Source: Candidatus Profundicultor aquiphilus (GTDB lineage: Bacteria > Atribacterota > Atribacteria > Atribacterales > Caldatribacteriaceae). Taken from it: a DNA stretch of 13,275 bases. The DNA is taken from contig JABUEZ010000028.1 in NCBI GenBank assembly GCA_013314795.1, positions 1-13,275 on the forward strand. Direction: 5' to 3'. Shown here in pieces: positions 1 through 7,538 of the stretch (position 1 is the first letter of the stretch; every line of letters begins with the position of its first letter). Under the pieces are notes generated by a model that was given only the letters and a program-made list of their open reading frames with translations, was not told the DNA's origin and ran no database searches. A program made the translations under genes and the position numbers.

Positions 1-34
1 CAAACCGACGGTTAACAGGGTAGAATGAAAAAGG

Positions 35-119
35 GCGAGAGTGGCGGAACGGAAGACGCGCTGGACTTAGGATCCAGTGGGTAAACCCCGTGCGGGTTCA
101 ACTCCCGCCTCTCGCACCA
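35..119 (+). tRNA. tRNA-Leu (anticodon UAG)
   Basis: The acceptor stem pairs GCGAGAG (35-41) with CTCTCGC (109-115), followed by encoded ACCA (116-119). The anticodon stem CTGGA/TCCAG (61-65, 73-77) encloses loop CTTAGGA with anticodon TAG at 68-70, which reads CUA and other CUN leucine codons. A long variable arm (TGGG-TAAA-CCCC) marks a class II tRNA, as expected for Leu. The T arm is GCGGG-TTCAACT-CCCGC. A TAGAAT hexamer at 21-26 sits where a -10 box would be, but any -35 lies off the left edge. Confidence 0.97.
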
Positions 120-167
120 GGTTGTTGACCTACTGGTTTTTGGAGCGTGGTTTAGTCCCTCCAGTAT

Positions 168-196
168 TTGACATAAGGTAAGAGGAAATATAAAAT
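168..196 (+). promoter_or_regulatory. sigma70-type promoter for the tig-clpP-clpX unit
   Basis: TTGACA (168-173) matches the -35 consensus exactly. After a 17-base spacer, TAAAAT (191-196) matches the -10 consensus at 5 of 6 positions. A start near 203 would leave a leader of about 115 bases before the trigger factor ATG. No better promoter is visible between this one and the gene. Assignment rests on motif match and spacing only. Confidence 0.6.
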
Positions 197-260
197 GGAC
201 GGAGAATTTTAATGAGTTTTTGAGGGAAAAGACGCTCAGCTTTACATAGAGAGTTTGGAC

Positions 261-292
261 ATACCTCGATGGTATCATCGAGGTATATTTTT
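261..292 (+). terminator. intrinsic-terminator-like hairpin in the tig leader (possible attenuator)
   Basis: ATACCTCGATG (261-271) and CATCGAGGTAT (276-286) form a perfect 11-bp stem around a GTAT loop, followed by ATTTTTG (287-293). The stem is only moderately GC-rich and the T-tract short, so termination may be partial. It lies downstream of the promoter at 168-196 and 26 bases before the ATG at 319. Either it ends the tRNA transcript or it attenuates transcription into the tig operon. No leader peptide with a diagnostic codon run was found: the small frames at 195 and 212 have only 5 and 3 codons. Confidence 0.6.
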
Positions 293-318
293 GCTGTTCA
301 GGAAGGTGGAATGGACAT

Positions 319-1626
319 ATGGTAGAGGTAAAGAAAGAAGAAAAGGAAAAGCATGTCTATAATCTTGAGATTACGGTGGAAGAAGAACGGGTCAGAGAGG
401 CGTTGAAAGAGGTTTACCGGGATTTTGCGCACCGGGTGAATATTCCTGGTTTCAGAAAGGGGAAAGCGCCTCGGGGGATTCTGCAAGCCTATGTGGGAAA
501 AGGAGCTATTCTTGAGGCTTTGGCTCGGGTGCTCGTTCCCCAGGTCACGGAGGAGGTTTTGGGAAAAGAAAATATCGAAGTGATTGGAGAACCGGATATA
601 GAAGTCGTTCAGATTGACGAGGAGAAGCCTTTAATTTTCCGCTTGCAGGTTATGGAAAGTCCAGTTGTAGCGCTTCCAAACCCTGAAGAACTCGAAGTTC
701 GTAAGTACCGCCTTGAGGTTCGGGAATCGGATGTAGAAAGAGAATTGGAGCGGTTACGGACTTCTCGGGGTACCTGGGAGGATAAGAAACCAGAGAGTGA
801 AGCAGTGGTGGGAGATCTGGTGAAGTTCACCGTGGAGAGCCGAGATTACACGGTTCTTGCTCATGATACTGAGGATGGAGATACGATTGGAAGAGAAGTT
901 CTGGGGATGAAGGTGGGAGAGAAGAAAAAGGTCTCCCTGACGGATTCAGAGGGGCGTAATGTGGAAGTTGAATTGCAGGTTACCGGTCTCATGGAGAAGA
1001 AAATTCCTGAGATTGGCACGGAATTTTTACAGAGTCTGGGGGAAGAATTTGACTCGGTGGAAACACTGAAAGGAAAAATCCGGGAGAGCCTGGAGCGGGT
1101 TGCCCTGGATCTTGCTGAGGAACGTTTTGAGCAGGAAGCGCTGGTGGCGTTGTGCAAGAATTCCGAACTCCACATTCCTGAGCCTCTCATTGACATTGAA
1201 ACTAGGCACCGGATTGATGCTTTCAAGGAGCAGTTGGAAAAGGATGGTTTGACGTTGGAGAAATATCTGGAATTGACCGGTAACGATTTTGCTACGGTGG
1301 AAAAGGAGTTGCGAAAGCTGGCTCACTGGAATCTCAAGAAGTTTTTTGTCCTTAAGGAATATGCGAGAAAATACGCCATTGAGATTACCGAGGAAGACTT
1401 GGTGGAGGAGCTGGAACGCCTGGCCCGAGTGTCGGGGAAAACCGGAGAAGCAGTGCGGGAGATTCTGGAAAGAAATGATAAAATAGAAGAAGTTAAGGAG
1501 CGTTTAAAGACTCAGAAGCTTTTGAAAGACCTCGTTGCGCGGGTAAAGGTGAAGGAATTGTCTGAAGCAGTGAATTTTGATCAGTGGAAAGCACTGGAGA
1601 ATCCGGAAGAGGAGATGATCGCATGA
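319..1626 (+). CDS. tig: trigger factor, ribosome-associated chaperone with reduced PPIase domain
   Basis: This chaperone docks at the ribosomal exit tunnel and shields nascent chains. The 435-residue length is normal. The N-terminal ribosome-binding domain (about 1-120) carries the signature GFRKGKAPR at 44-52. The central FKBP-like domain (about 161-228) is recognisable by VGDLVKF and LGMKVGEKKKVSL, but it lacks the FEGG and IPGFE segments of canonical domains and is about 20 residues shorter than in E. coli, so prolyl isomerase activity is doubtful. The C-terminal helical chaperone domain (about 229-435) is intact. The ATG at 319 follows AGGAAGGTGG (300-309). The nearby ATG at 311 reads into a stop after four codons. 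The 3' end overlaps clpP by 4 bases (ATGA), a classic tig-clpP-clpX arrangement implying translational coupling. Confidence 0.96.
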   Translation: MVEVKKEEKEKHVYNLEITVEEERVREALKEVYRDFAHRVNIPGFRKGKAPRGILQAYVGKGAILEALARVLVPQVTEEVLGKENIEVIGEPDIEVVQIDEEKPLIFRLQVMESPVVALPNPEELEVRKYRLEVRESDVERELERLRTSRGTWEDKKPESEAVVGDLVKFTVESRDYTVLAHDTEDGDTIGREVLGMKVGEKKKVSLTDSEGRNVEVELQVTGLMEKKIPEIGTEFLQSLGEEFDSVETLKGKIRESLERVALDLAEERFEQEALVALCKNSELHIPEPLIDIETRHRIDAFKEQLEKDGLTLEKYLELTGNDFATVEKELRKLAHWNLKKFFVLKEYARKYAIEITEEDLVEELERLARVSGKTGEAVREILERNDKIEEVKERLKTQKLLKDLVARVKVKELSEAVNFDQWKALENPEEEMIA

Positions 1627-2246
1627 GTTATCTTGTTCCGATTGTGGTGGAACAAACTCCTCGTGGAGAACGGGCATACGATATTTATTCCCGTCTTTTG
1701 CAGGATCGAATTGTTTTTTTGGGAACCGAAATCGATGATACAGTGGCCAATCTGGTCATTGCGCAGTTACTGTTTCTCGAGGCGATGAACAAGGAGAAAG
1801 ACATCAATCTCTATATCAATAGTCCTGGTGGTTCGGTCTCGGCAACTCTGGCTATTTATGACACCATTCAGTACATCAAACCAGATGTTGCCACCATCTG
1901 TATTGGTCAGGCAGCCAGTGGTGCGGCTGTGATTCTCGCTGCTGGAACCCGGGGTAAGAGAATGGCTCTGCCAAATTCCCGAATCATGATTCATCAACCT
2001 TTGGGTGGGGCTCAGGGGCAGGTTTCGGATATTGAAATTCATGCTCGAGAAATGGTAAAGATTCGTGAGAAACTGAATGTAATCCTCTCGTCTCATACTG
2101 GTCAGGCGATCGAAAAGATCCGCCGGGATACGGAGAGAGATTTCTTCATGTCTCCCGAGGAAGCAAAGGAATACGGCTTAATTGATCGGGTTCTGTACCC
2201 CAAAGAAGAGCATAAAGGAGAATCGAAAGAGGATGCCGAAGTCTGA
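1623..2246 (+). CDS. clpP: ATP-dependent Clp protease proteolytic subunit
   Basis: ClpP is the serine peptidase that forms the double-heptamer chamber and degrades proteins unfolded by ClpX or other Clp ATPases. The product of 207 residues has the usual family length. The catalytic triad is visible: Ser99 in GQAASGAA, His124 in MIHQPLGG and Asp173 in ERDFFMS. The oxyanion and substrate strand SPGGSVSA lies at 67-74. The start at 1623 overlaps the trigger factor stop as ATGA. A longer frame back to 1584 exists, but it would overlap tig by 43 bases and add a non-conserved N terminus. The protein begins MSYLVPIVVEQT, so any propeptide is very short. The 3' end overlaps clpX by 14 bases. Confidence 0.97.
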   Translation: MSYLVPIVVEQTPRGERAYDIYSRLLQDRIVFLGTEIDDTVANLVIAQLLFLEAMNKEKDINLYINSPGGSVSATLAIYDTIQYIKPDVATICIGQAASGAAVILAAGTRGKRMALPNSRIMIHQPLGGAQGQVSDIEIHAREMVKIREKLNVILSSHTGQAIEKIRRDTERDFFMSPEEAKEYGLIDRVLYPKEEHKGESKEDAEV

Positions 2247-3480
2247 GGAGGAAAGGGCCAAATTGCGTTGTTCTTTTTGTGGGAAGAATCAGTCAGAGGT
2301 TAAAAAATTAATTGCTGGTCCAGGAGTCTACATCTGTAATGAATGTATCGAGCTCTGTAACGAGATTCTGAAAGAAGATGTGCGGAATAAGAAAAAGGAA
2401 TTTGTTCTCGAGGAACTCCCTTCGCCGAAAAAGATCAAAGCTTTTCTGGACCAGTATGTGGTTGGTCAGGAAAAAGCCAAGGTTGTGCTCTCGGTAGCCG
2501 TTTATAATCACTATAAACGGATTACTCAGGCCGCCGAAGGGGACGTAGAAATAGAAAAAAGCAATATCCTTCTTCTCGGACCTACTGGTTCGGGGAAAAC
2601 GCTTCTGGCCAAGACCTTGGCCAGATTTCTGAACGTTCCCTTTGCTATCGCTGATGCCACCACACTGACCGAGGCAGGATATGTGGGAGAAGATGTGGAA
2701 AATATTCTTCTGCGCCTTATCCAGAACGCCAATTTTGACGTGAAGAGAGCCGAAAAAGGCATCGTGTACATTGACGAAATCGACAAAATTGCTCGCAAAA
2801 GTGATAGTCCCTCCATTACTCGTGATGTCTCGGGAGAGGGTGTGCAGCAGGCGCTTTTGAAAATTTTGGAGGGTACCGTTGCCAATGTGCCACCCCAAGG
2901 GGGTAGAAAGCATCCCCACCAGGAGTTTATCCAGATCAATACGGAAAATATCCTTTTCATCTGTGGCGGGGCATTCGTGGGTCTAGAAAAAATTATCGAG
3001 AACCGCTTAAAGGATCGCAAAATCGGTTTTGGAGCAGAAGAAAGCTTTGGTAAAAAGGTGTCGCTCGATAACCCTCTCCATGAGGTCCAGCCTGAGGATT
3101 TGCTCAAGTTTGGGATGATACCGGAGTTTGTGGGTCGTGTTCCCATTGTCTGTGCTCTGGATCCGCTCACTGAAGATGATTTGGTTAGTATTCTTACCGA
3201 TACACGGAACAGTCTTGTGAAACAGTACCAGAAGTTATTCGCCATGGAGGGTGTTGAACTCACTTTCACTCCGCAAGCCTTGCGGCTCATCGCGCGTCAG
3301 GCGATCGAAAAAGGCACCGGTGCTCGGGGTTTACGAACCATTATGGAGCGGATGATGACCGAATTGATGTTCGAAATTCCCTCGCGCAGAAACATGTTGA
3401 AGAAGATTGTGATCGATGAACAGGTGGTAAAACGTGGACGATATTTCCCCATTCTGGAAGAGGAAGAAAAGCTGGCATAA
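2233..3480 (+). CDS. clpX: ATP-dependent Clp protease ATP-binding subunit ClpX
   Basis: ClpX is the hexameric AAA+ unfoldase that feeds substrates to ClpP in the cytoplasm. The product of 415 residues is typical. An N-terminal zinc-binding domain has Cys13, Cys16, Cys35 and Cys38. The AAA+ core shows Walker A GPTGSGKT (116-123), pore loop GYVG (149-152), Walker B IVYIDEID (177-184), an RKH loop (225-227) and sensor 2 GARGLR (363-368). The ClpP-docking IGF tripeptide is at 264-266. The chosen ATG (2233) places the zinc finger near the N terminus as in homologues. AAAGGAG (2214-2220) lies upstream. A TTG at 2182 would add 17 unconserved residues. It overlaps clpP by 14 bases, so the protease and its unfoldase are made together. 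Confidence 0.97.
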   Translation: MPKSEEERAKLRCSFCGKNQSEVKKLIAGPGVYICNECIELCNEILKEDVRNKKKEFVLEELPSPKKIKAFLDQYVVGQEKAKVVLSVAVYNHYKRITQAAEGDVEIEKSNILLLGPTGSGKTLLAKTLARFLNVPFAIADATTLTEAGYVGEDVENILLRLIQNANFDVKRAEKGIVYIDEIDKIARKSDSPSITRDVSGEGVQQALLKILEGTVANVPPQGGRKHPHQEFIQINTENILFICGGAFVGLEKIIENRLKDRKIGFGAEESFGKKVSLDNPLHEVQPEDLLKFGMIPEFVGRVPIVCALDPLTEDDLVSILTDTRNSLVKQYQKLFAMEGVELTFTPQALRLIARQAIEKGTGARGLRTIMERMMTELMFEIPSRRNMLKKIVIDEQVVKRGRYFPILEEEEKLA

Positions 3481-3492
3481 GAGGGGTATTCC

Positions 3493-6129
3493 ATGAAGGA
3501 GAAACTGGTACTTTCTCAAGCCTTTGATCCCCATGCAGTAGAGGAAAAATGGTATAGAGTTTGGGAAGGGAAGGGTTATTTTGCTCCGAATTCTTCTGGT
3601 CAACCCTTCTCTATTGTTATCCCTCCTCCTAATGTGACCGGTCATCTGCACATGGGTCATGCTTTGAATCTCACTCTGCAGGATATTGTTATCCGCTTTC
3701 GGCGTATGCAGGGGTATCGGGCCCTGTGGGTGCCTGGTACCGATCATGCTGGTATTGCTACCCAAAATGTGGTGGAAAAAGAGCTGGCCAAGGGAGGGCT
3801 TAGCCGGGAAGAACTGGGAAGAGAAAAATTCCTTGAAAAAGTCTGGGAGTGGAAAGAACGGTACCACCGGAGAATCGTAGAGCAATTGAAGAAAATGGGG
3901 GCTTCCTGTGATTGGACAAGAGAGCGTTTTACCATGGATGAGGGGCTCTCCAAAGCGGTCAAAGAAGTATTCGTTCGCCTTTTTGAAGAGGGCCTGATCT
4001 ATCAGGATGAATATATTGTCAACTGGTGCCCTCGTTGTTCTACGGCTTTGGCTGACATTGAGGTAGAGTATGAAGAGCACCCTTCCCATCTGTGGTATAT
4101 CAGGTATCCTTTGAAAGACGATTCCCATCTTTTCCTGGTTGTGGCGACGACAAGGCCCGAGACCATGCTTGGGGATGTGGCTTTGGCGGTGAATCCGAAT
4201 GACGAGCGTTATAAAAACTTTATTGGTCGAAAGGTCATCCTGCCCCTTATGGGTAGAGAAATCCCGATTATCGCCGATGAGTATGTGGATACAGATTTTG
4301 GTACCGGGGTGCTCAAGGTTACCCCTGCTCATGATCCCCACGACTTTGAGCTGGGAGAAAAGCATGGGTTACCCCTTGTCCGGGTTATTGATGCGCGGGG
4401 TGTTATGACTGAAGAAGCTGGACGATTTGCTGGACTTCCTCGAGAAGTAGCCCGTCAAAAAGTGGTGAACGCACTGCAGGAAAAAGGCTTACTCGAGAAA
4501 ATCGAAGATTACACCCATTCGGTTGGTCACTGCTACCGGTGTGGAACCGTTATCGAGCCTCTGGTCTCGAGACAATGGTTTGTAAGGATGAAGAACCTCG
4601 CTGAGGAGGCCATCAGAGCAGTTCAAGATGGACGGGTAGAATTTATTCCAGAACGCTGGTCGAAAGTTTACTTTGAGTGGATGGAGAACATCAGAGACTG
4701 GTGTATTTCCCGGCAGATCTGGTGGGGGCATCGCATTCCAGTTTTCTCCTGTAAGGATTGTGGGTATGTTTTTGCTCATCGTGATAATCCGGTGGAATGT
4801 CCTCGCTGTGGAGGACCGGTTGCACAGGATGAAGATGTTCTGGATACCTGGTTTAGCTCTGCGTTGTGGCCTTTTTCCACCCTGGGTTGGCCTGAAAATA
4901 CCGAAGACCTGCAGACTTTCTATCCTACGTCGCTTCTGGTAACCGGGTTTGATATCATCTTTTTCTGGGTCGCCCGGATGATCATGATGGGACTCAAGTT
5001 CATGGGTGACATTCCCTTCCGCAAGGTGTACATTACTCCTCTGGTGCGGGATGAAAAGGGAAAAAAGATGAGTAAATCCTTGGGAAATACCATCGATCCC
5101 CTGGAGGTGATCGAAAAGTATGGTGCCGACGCGTTGCGTTTTGCGTTAGCCTGGCTCACGGTTCAGGGGCGAGATATCCATCTGTCATTGCGCCGGGTGG
5201 AAGCAGCACGTAATTTCATGAACAAGTTGTGGAATGCTTCTCGTTTTGTGCTGATGAATCTGGAAGATTTTGAATTGTTGCCCTGGTCCTCCTGGGATAA
5301 CCTGGATCTCAAAGACCGCTGGATTCTCTCGCGGTTCCACCGGGTTGTTACTGCAGCTACTCAGGAACTGGAAAATCTTAATTTTGGACAGTATGTCCAG
5401 CTTATTTATGATTTTGTGTGGGGCGAGTACTGTGACTGGTATGTAGAATGGGCCAAGGAGGATCTCTACCACGGAGACGAAGGAACACGGCGCAAGACGC
5501 AGAATGTTCTGGTTTACGTCTTAAATGGCATTTTGAGGATTTTACATCCTGTGGCGCCTTTCATTACCGAGGAAATCTGGAGTAATCTCCCGGGAAATGA
5601 GGAAGAAAACCTGATCATCACCCCATGGCCTTCTCCAATGGGAGAAAGTGATGAGGAGGCCGAAAGGACGGTGGGAGTGGTCCAGGAAATCGTTCGGGAG
5701 ATACGGTATCTTCGGGCTGAACTTGGTATTTCTCCGGCAGAAAAATGTCGAGTGCTCCTGAATTTCTCTGACAGAAACCTTTTGGATCGGTTGCGTTATA
5801 ATGGACGATATATCGAGCAACTGGCAAAATGTGTTGTCGAGGAGATGGGTTTTGAAATTGCCAAGCCTCGACACGTGGCCATGGGGAGAGTTCCAGGGAT
5901 CGATGTATATCTTCTGGTGGAGGGCCTGGTGGATGTGGAGAAAGAACGGGAAAGGTTAGGGAAGAAGATCTCCAGCGTTGATGCGGAAATTGGGCGAATA
6001 AAGAGTAAACTTGAAAACCAGGATTTTCTCAATCGAGCTCCTCAGGAAATTGTGGAAAGGGAAAGGGAACACTTTCGAATGCTTCTTGAGGAGAAAAAAA
6101 GATTAGAAATTCTGAGGATGGGGATGTGA
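3493..6129 (+). CDS. valS: valyl-tRNA synthetase
   Basis: This class Ia enzyme charges tRNA-Val. The 878-residue length fits the family. The HIGH-type motif is HMGH (53-56), preceded by PPPNVTGHL, and the KMSKS loop is at 525-529. The editing (CP1) domain, which clears mischarged threonine, has TTRPETMLGD and a GTGVLKVTPAHDPHD-type segment. Zinc-binding knuckles are seen at Cys179/Cys182, Cys347/Cys350, Cys420/Cys423 and Cys436/Cys439. The C-terminal 60-70 residues, starting at VDVEKERERL, form the coiled-coil arm that contacts the tRNA. The ATG follows AGAGGGG (3480-3486), 12 bases after clpX. The stop overlaps the next ATG by one base (TGATG). I see no T-box leader in the 12-base gap, so it appears to be expressed from the upstream genes. 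Confidence 0.98.
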   Translation: MKEKLVLSQAFDPHAVEEKWYRVWEGKGYFAPNSSGQPFSIVIPPPNVTGHLHMGHALNLTLQDIVIRFRRMQGYRALWVPGTDHAGIATQNVVEKELAKGGLSREELGREKFLEKVWEWKERYHRRIVEQLKKMGASCDWTRERFTMDEGLSKAVKEVFVRLFEEGLIYQDEYIVNWCPRCSTALADIEVEYEEHPSHLWYIRYPLKDDSHLFLVVATTRPETMLGDVALAVNPNDERYKNFIGRKVILPLMGREIPIIADEYVDTDFGTGVLKVTPAHDPHDFELGEKHGLPLVRVIDARGVMTEEAGRFAGLPREVARQKVVNALQEKGLLEKIEDYTHSVGHCYRCGTVIEPLVSRQWFVRMKNLAEEAIRAVQDGRVEFIPERWSKVYFEWMENIRDWCISRQIWWGHRIPVFSCKDCGYVFAHRDNPVECPRCGGPVAQDEDVLDTWFSSALWPFSTLGWPENTEDLQTFYPTSLLVTGFDIIFFWVARMIMMGLKFMGDIPFRKVYITPLVRDEKGKKMSKSLGNTIDPLEVIEKYGADALRFALAWLTVQGRDIHLSLRRVEAARNFMNKLWNASRFVLMNLEDFELLPWSSWDNLDLKDRWILSRFHRVVTAATQELENLNFGQYVQLIYDFVWGEYCDWYVEWAKEDLYHGDEGTRRKTQNVLVYVLNGILRILHPVAPFITEEIWSNLPGNEEENLIITPWPSPMGESDEEAERTVGVVQEIVREIRYLRAELGISPAEKCRVLLNFSDRNLLDRLRYNGRYIEQLAKCVVEEMGFEIAKPRHVAMGRVPGIDVYLLVEGLVDVEKERERLGKKISSVDAEIGRIKSKLENQDFLNRAPQEIVEREREHFRMLLEEKKRLEILRMGM

Positions 6130-6704
6130 TGAAGCTTTTCTCCTTTTTATCGCGTCGGGATAGGGTAGAACTTCTGGCCGTTTTTTTGGGAGGGCTACTG
6201 GTCGTGGTCTTTGCTTTTTTTATGGCTCGAGGAGATCTCGATGCATACGTGGATATTCTATTAAAAGGCGGTGTAGGGGGAGAAGAGGAAAAAATTTCTT
6301 TTTCTCCTGAAACACTTGACAAAGAGATCGTGGGGGGCAGGGAGAATCTTACCAGTCTGTTGGCTTCTCCATCACCTGTGACCATTCCGCGCCAAGAAGA
6401 GCAACCGACAGCACCACCAAAATTTGAACGACCTGTAACCGCGCCATCTCCTTCTCCTGTGTTGCTGCCTTCTCCTCGCGCAACTCCTGAAGGAAAGTTT
6501 TTCGTCCAGGTTGGGGCTTTTTCCAGGGAGAGCAATGCTCAGGGTATGGTTGCCACTCTGAAGGGTCTTGGATATTCAGGAACCATAGAGAGGGTTTCCT
6601 CGCTATATCGGGTGCGGATATATGGCTTTTCTTCTCTGGAGGAGGCGCAAAAAGCGGTGAATCGTTTGAAAGCTCAGGGCATTGAATGTTTTGCCGGGAA
6701 ATGA
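6129..6704 (+). CDS. membrane-anchored SPOR-domain protein
   Basis: The 191-residue protein has a short basic N terminus, one transmembrane segment (about 14-33, LLAVFLGGLLVVVFAFF), a Pro/Ser/Thr-rich linker (about 80-121) and a C-terminal SPOR domain (about 123-190). The SPOR part starts with FFVQVGAFS and continues with RVRIYGFSSLEEAQ. SPOR domains bind septal peptidoglycan lacking stem peptides, so the likely topology is cytoplasmic N terminus and extracytoplasmic SPOR domain, acting in cell-wall remodelling or division. The exact partner cannot be read from sequence. The ATG at 6129 shares one base with the valS stop. A GTG at 6126 would add only one residue. GAGGATGGGG (6114-6123) may serve as ribosome binding site. 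The distance from the dcw genes, and its position between valS and the hydrogenase cassette, is notable. Confidence 0.85.
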   Translation: MKLFSFLSRRDRVELLAVFLGGLLVVVFAFFMARGDLDAYVDILLKGGVGGEEEKISFSPETLDKEIVGGRENLTSLLASPSPVTIPRQEEQPTAPPKFERPVTAPSPSPVLLPSPRATPEGKFFVQVGAFSRESNAQGMVATLKGLGYSGTIERVSSLYRVRIYGFSSLEEAQKAVNRLKAQGIECFAGK

Positions 6705-6719
6705 AAAAAGGGGACGGCG

Positions 6720-7082
6720 ATGACGCTTAGGGAAATCAAAGAAATTTTGGAGGCCGAAGTTCTGGTAGGGGAAGAATTTCTGGACCGTGAGATTTGGTAC
6801 GCCTGTGGAAGTGATCTGTTGAGTGATGTTTTGGCTTTTGCCAAGGAGCATGCGCTTTTGTTAACTGGGTTGACCAATTCCCAGGTCATCCGTACCGCAG
6901 AAATGATTGACCTTCTAGGAATTGTTTTTGTCCGAGGGAAGAGGCCAGAACATTCCACCATTGAACTGGCTGCGCTAAAGGGGATACCTCTTCTTACCAC
7001 TCGCCTTCCCATGTATGAGTCCTGTGGTAGGCTGTATCTTAAGGGGTTAAAAGGATGTAGCGAGTTTGGCTCCAATGCCTGA
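6720..7082 (+). CDS. DRTGG-domain protein (first copy)
   Basis: The 120-residue soluble protein resembles stand-alone DRTGG-domain proteins that accompany [FeFe]-hydrogenase-like genes in anaerobes. It begins with a short regulatory-type helix (TLREIKEILEAE) and carries CGSDLLSDVLAFA at 29-41, a motif shared with the second DRTGG gene at 8872. An alpha/beta alternation follows (LLLTGLTNSQVIRTAEMIDLLGI, split here as one fold unit). No catalytic motif such as a Walker A is present, so despite frequent labels such as serine kinase I assign no enzymatic role. A ligand-sensing or protein-docking function is an inference. The ATG at 6720 has AAGGGGA (about 6708-6714) upstream, 15 bases after the SPOR gene. 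The 3' end overlaps the next gene by 8 bases. Confidence 0.75.
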   Translation: MTLREIKEILEAEVLVGEEFLDREIWYACGSDLLSDVLAFAKEHALLLTGLTNSQVIRTAEMIDLLGIVFVRGKRPEHSTIELAALKGIPLLTTRLPMYESCGRLYLKGLKGCSEFGSNA

Positions 7083-7521
7083 GGAGCATCCTTTAATTGA
7101 AATGGAAAGAGAAATTGCCGGAGGAGACTTTCAGCGGGCTGGTGATGTTTCCAGCGAGCTTAAAAACATTCTTCAGCGGGCTGGATTTCCCCCAGCGTTT
7201 AATCGCCGGGTTGTTATCGCCTCCTACGAGGCGGAGATGAACGTGGTTATTCATGCGTATCGGGGTGTTTTCAGAGCCAGAGTTTATTCTGATCGGGTGC
7301 ACGTGGAGATTGATGACCAGGGTCCGGGTATTCCGGATCTGGAATTGGCCTTTCAGGAGGGTTATTCTACAGCCCCGCCACACATTAGAGAAATGGGTTT
7401 TGGAGCGGGATATGGGTTATCCAATATGAAAAAATGTTCTGATGTGCTGGTTATTGATACCAGAGTTCAGGAAGGAACGAAAGTGGTTATGGACTTTTTT
7501 CTCTCTCCCTCAAATTCGTGA
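7075..7521 (+). CDS. RsbW/SpoIIAB-type GHKL ATPase (anti-sigma factor-like serine kinase)
   Basis: The product of 148 residues is a single HATPase_c domain. The N box has Glu52, Asn56 and His60 in the spacing E-x3-N-x3-H-A-Y, as in SpoIIAB and RsbW kinases. The G1 box is DDQGPGIPD (80-88), the G2 region is GFGAGYGLSNMK (108-119), and GTKV lies near the C terminus. Known relatives phosphorylate an anti-anti-sigma protein and bind a sigma factor. Neither a STAS partner nor a sigma factor is encoded here, so the target is unknown and could be a DRTGG or hydrogenase-like neighbour. The ATG at 7075 overlaps the previous stop. A TTG at 7066 or an ATG at 7102 are alternatives, since no strong ribosome binding site decides the start. 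Confidence 0.82.
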   Translation: MPEEHPLIEMEREIAGGDFQRAGDVSSELKNILQRAGFPPAFNRRVVIASYEAEMNVVIHAYRGVFRARVYSDRVHVEIDDQGPGIPDLELAFQEGYSTAPPHIREMGFGAGYGLSNMKKCSDVLVIDTRVQEGTKVVMDFFLSPSNS

Positions 7522-7538
7522 TGAGCTGGTGAAGACCT

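Noticed and set aside
12..278. Minus-strand open frame of 88 codons across the tRNA region
   Set aside because: It is the antisense of tRNA-Leu, and its ELNPHG and LDPKSSAS stretches are the artefact typical of translated reverse-complement tRNA-Leu genes.
2605..2624. Near-palindrome CTGGCCAAGACCTTGGCCAG in clpX
   Set aside because: It arises from the repeated Leu-Ala codons of the conserved helix after Walker A (LLAKTLAR), so protein constraint explains it.
3331..4365. Long minus-strand open frame of 344 codons opposite clpX and valS
   Set aside because: It is antisense to two well-supported genes, shows no recognisable motif, and has low-complexity composition expected from the reverse complement of coding DNA.
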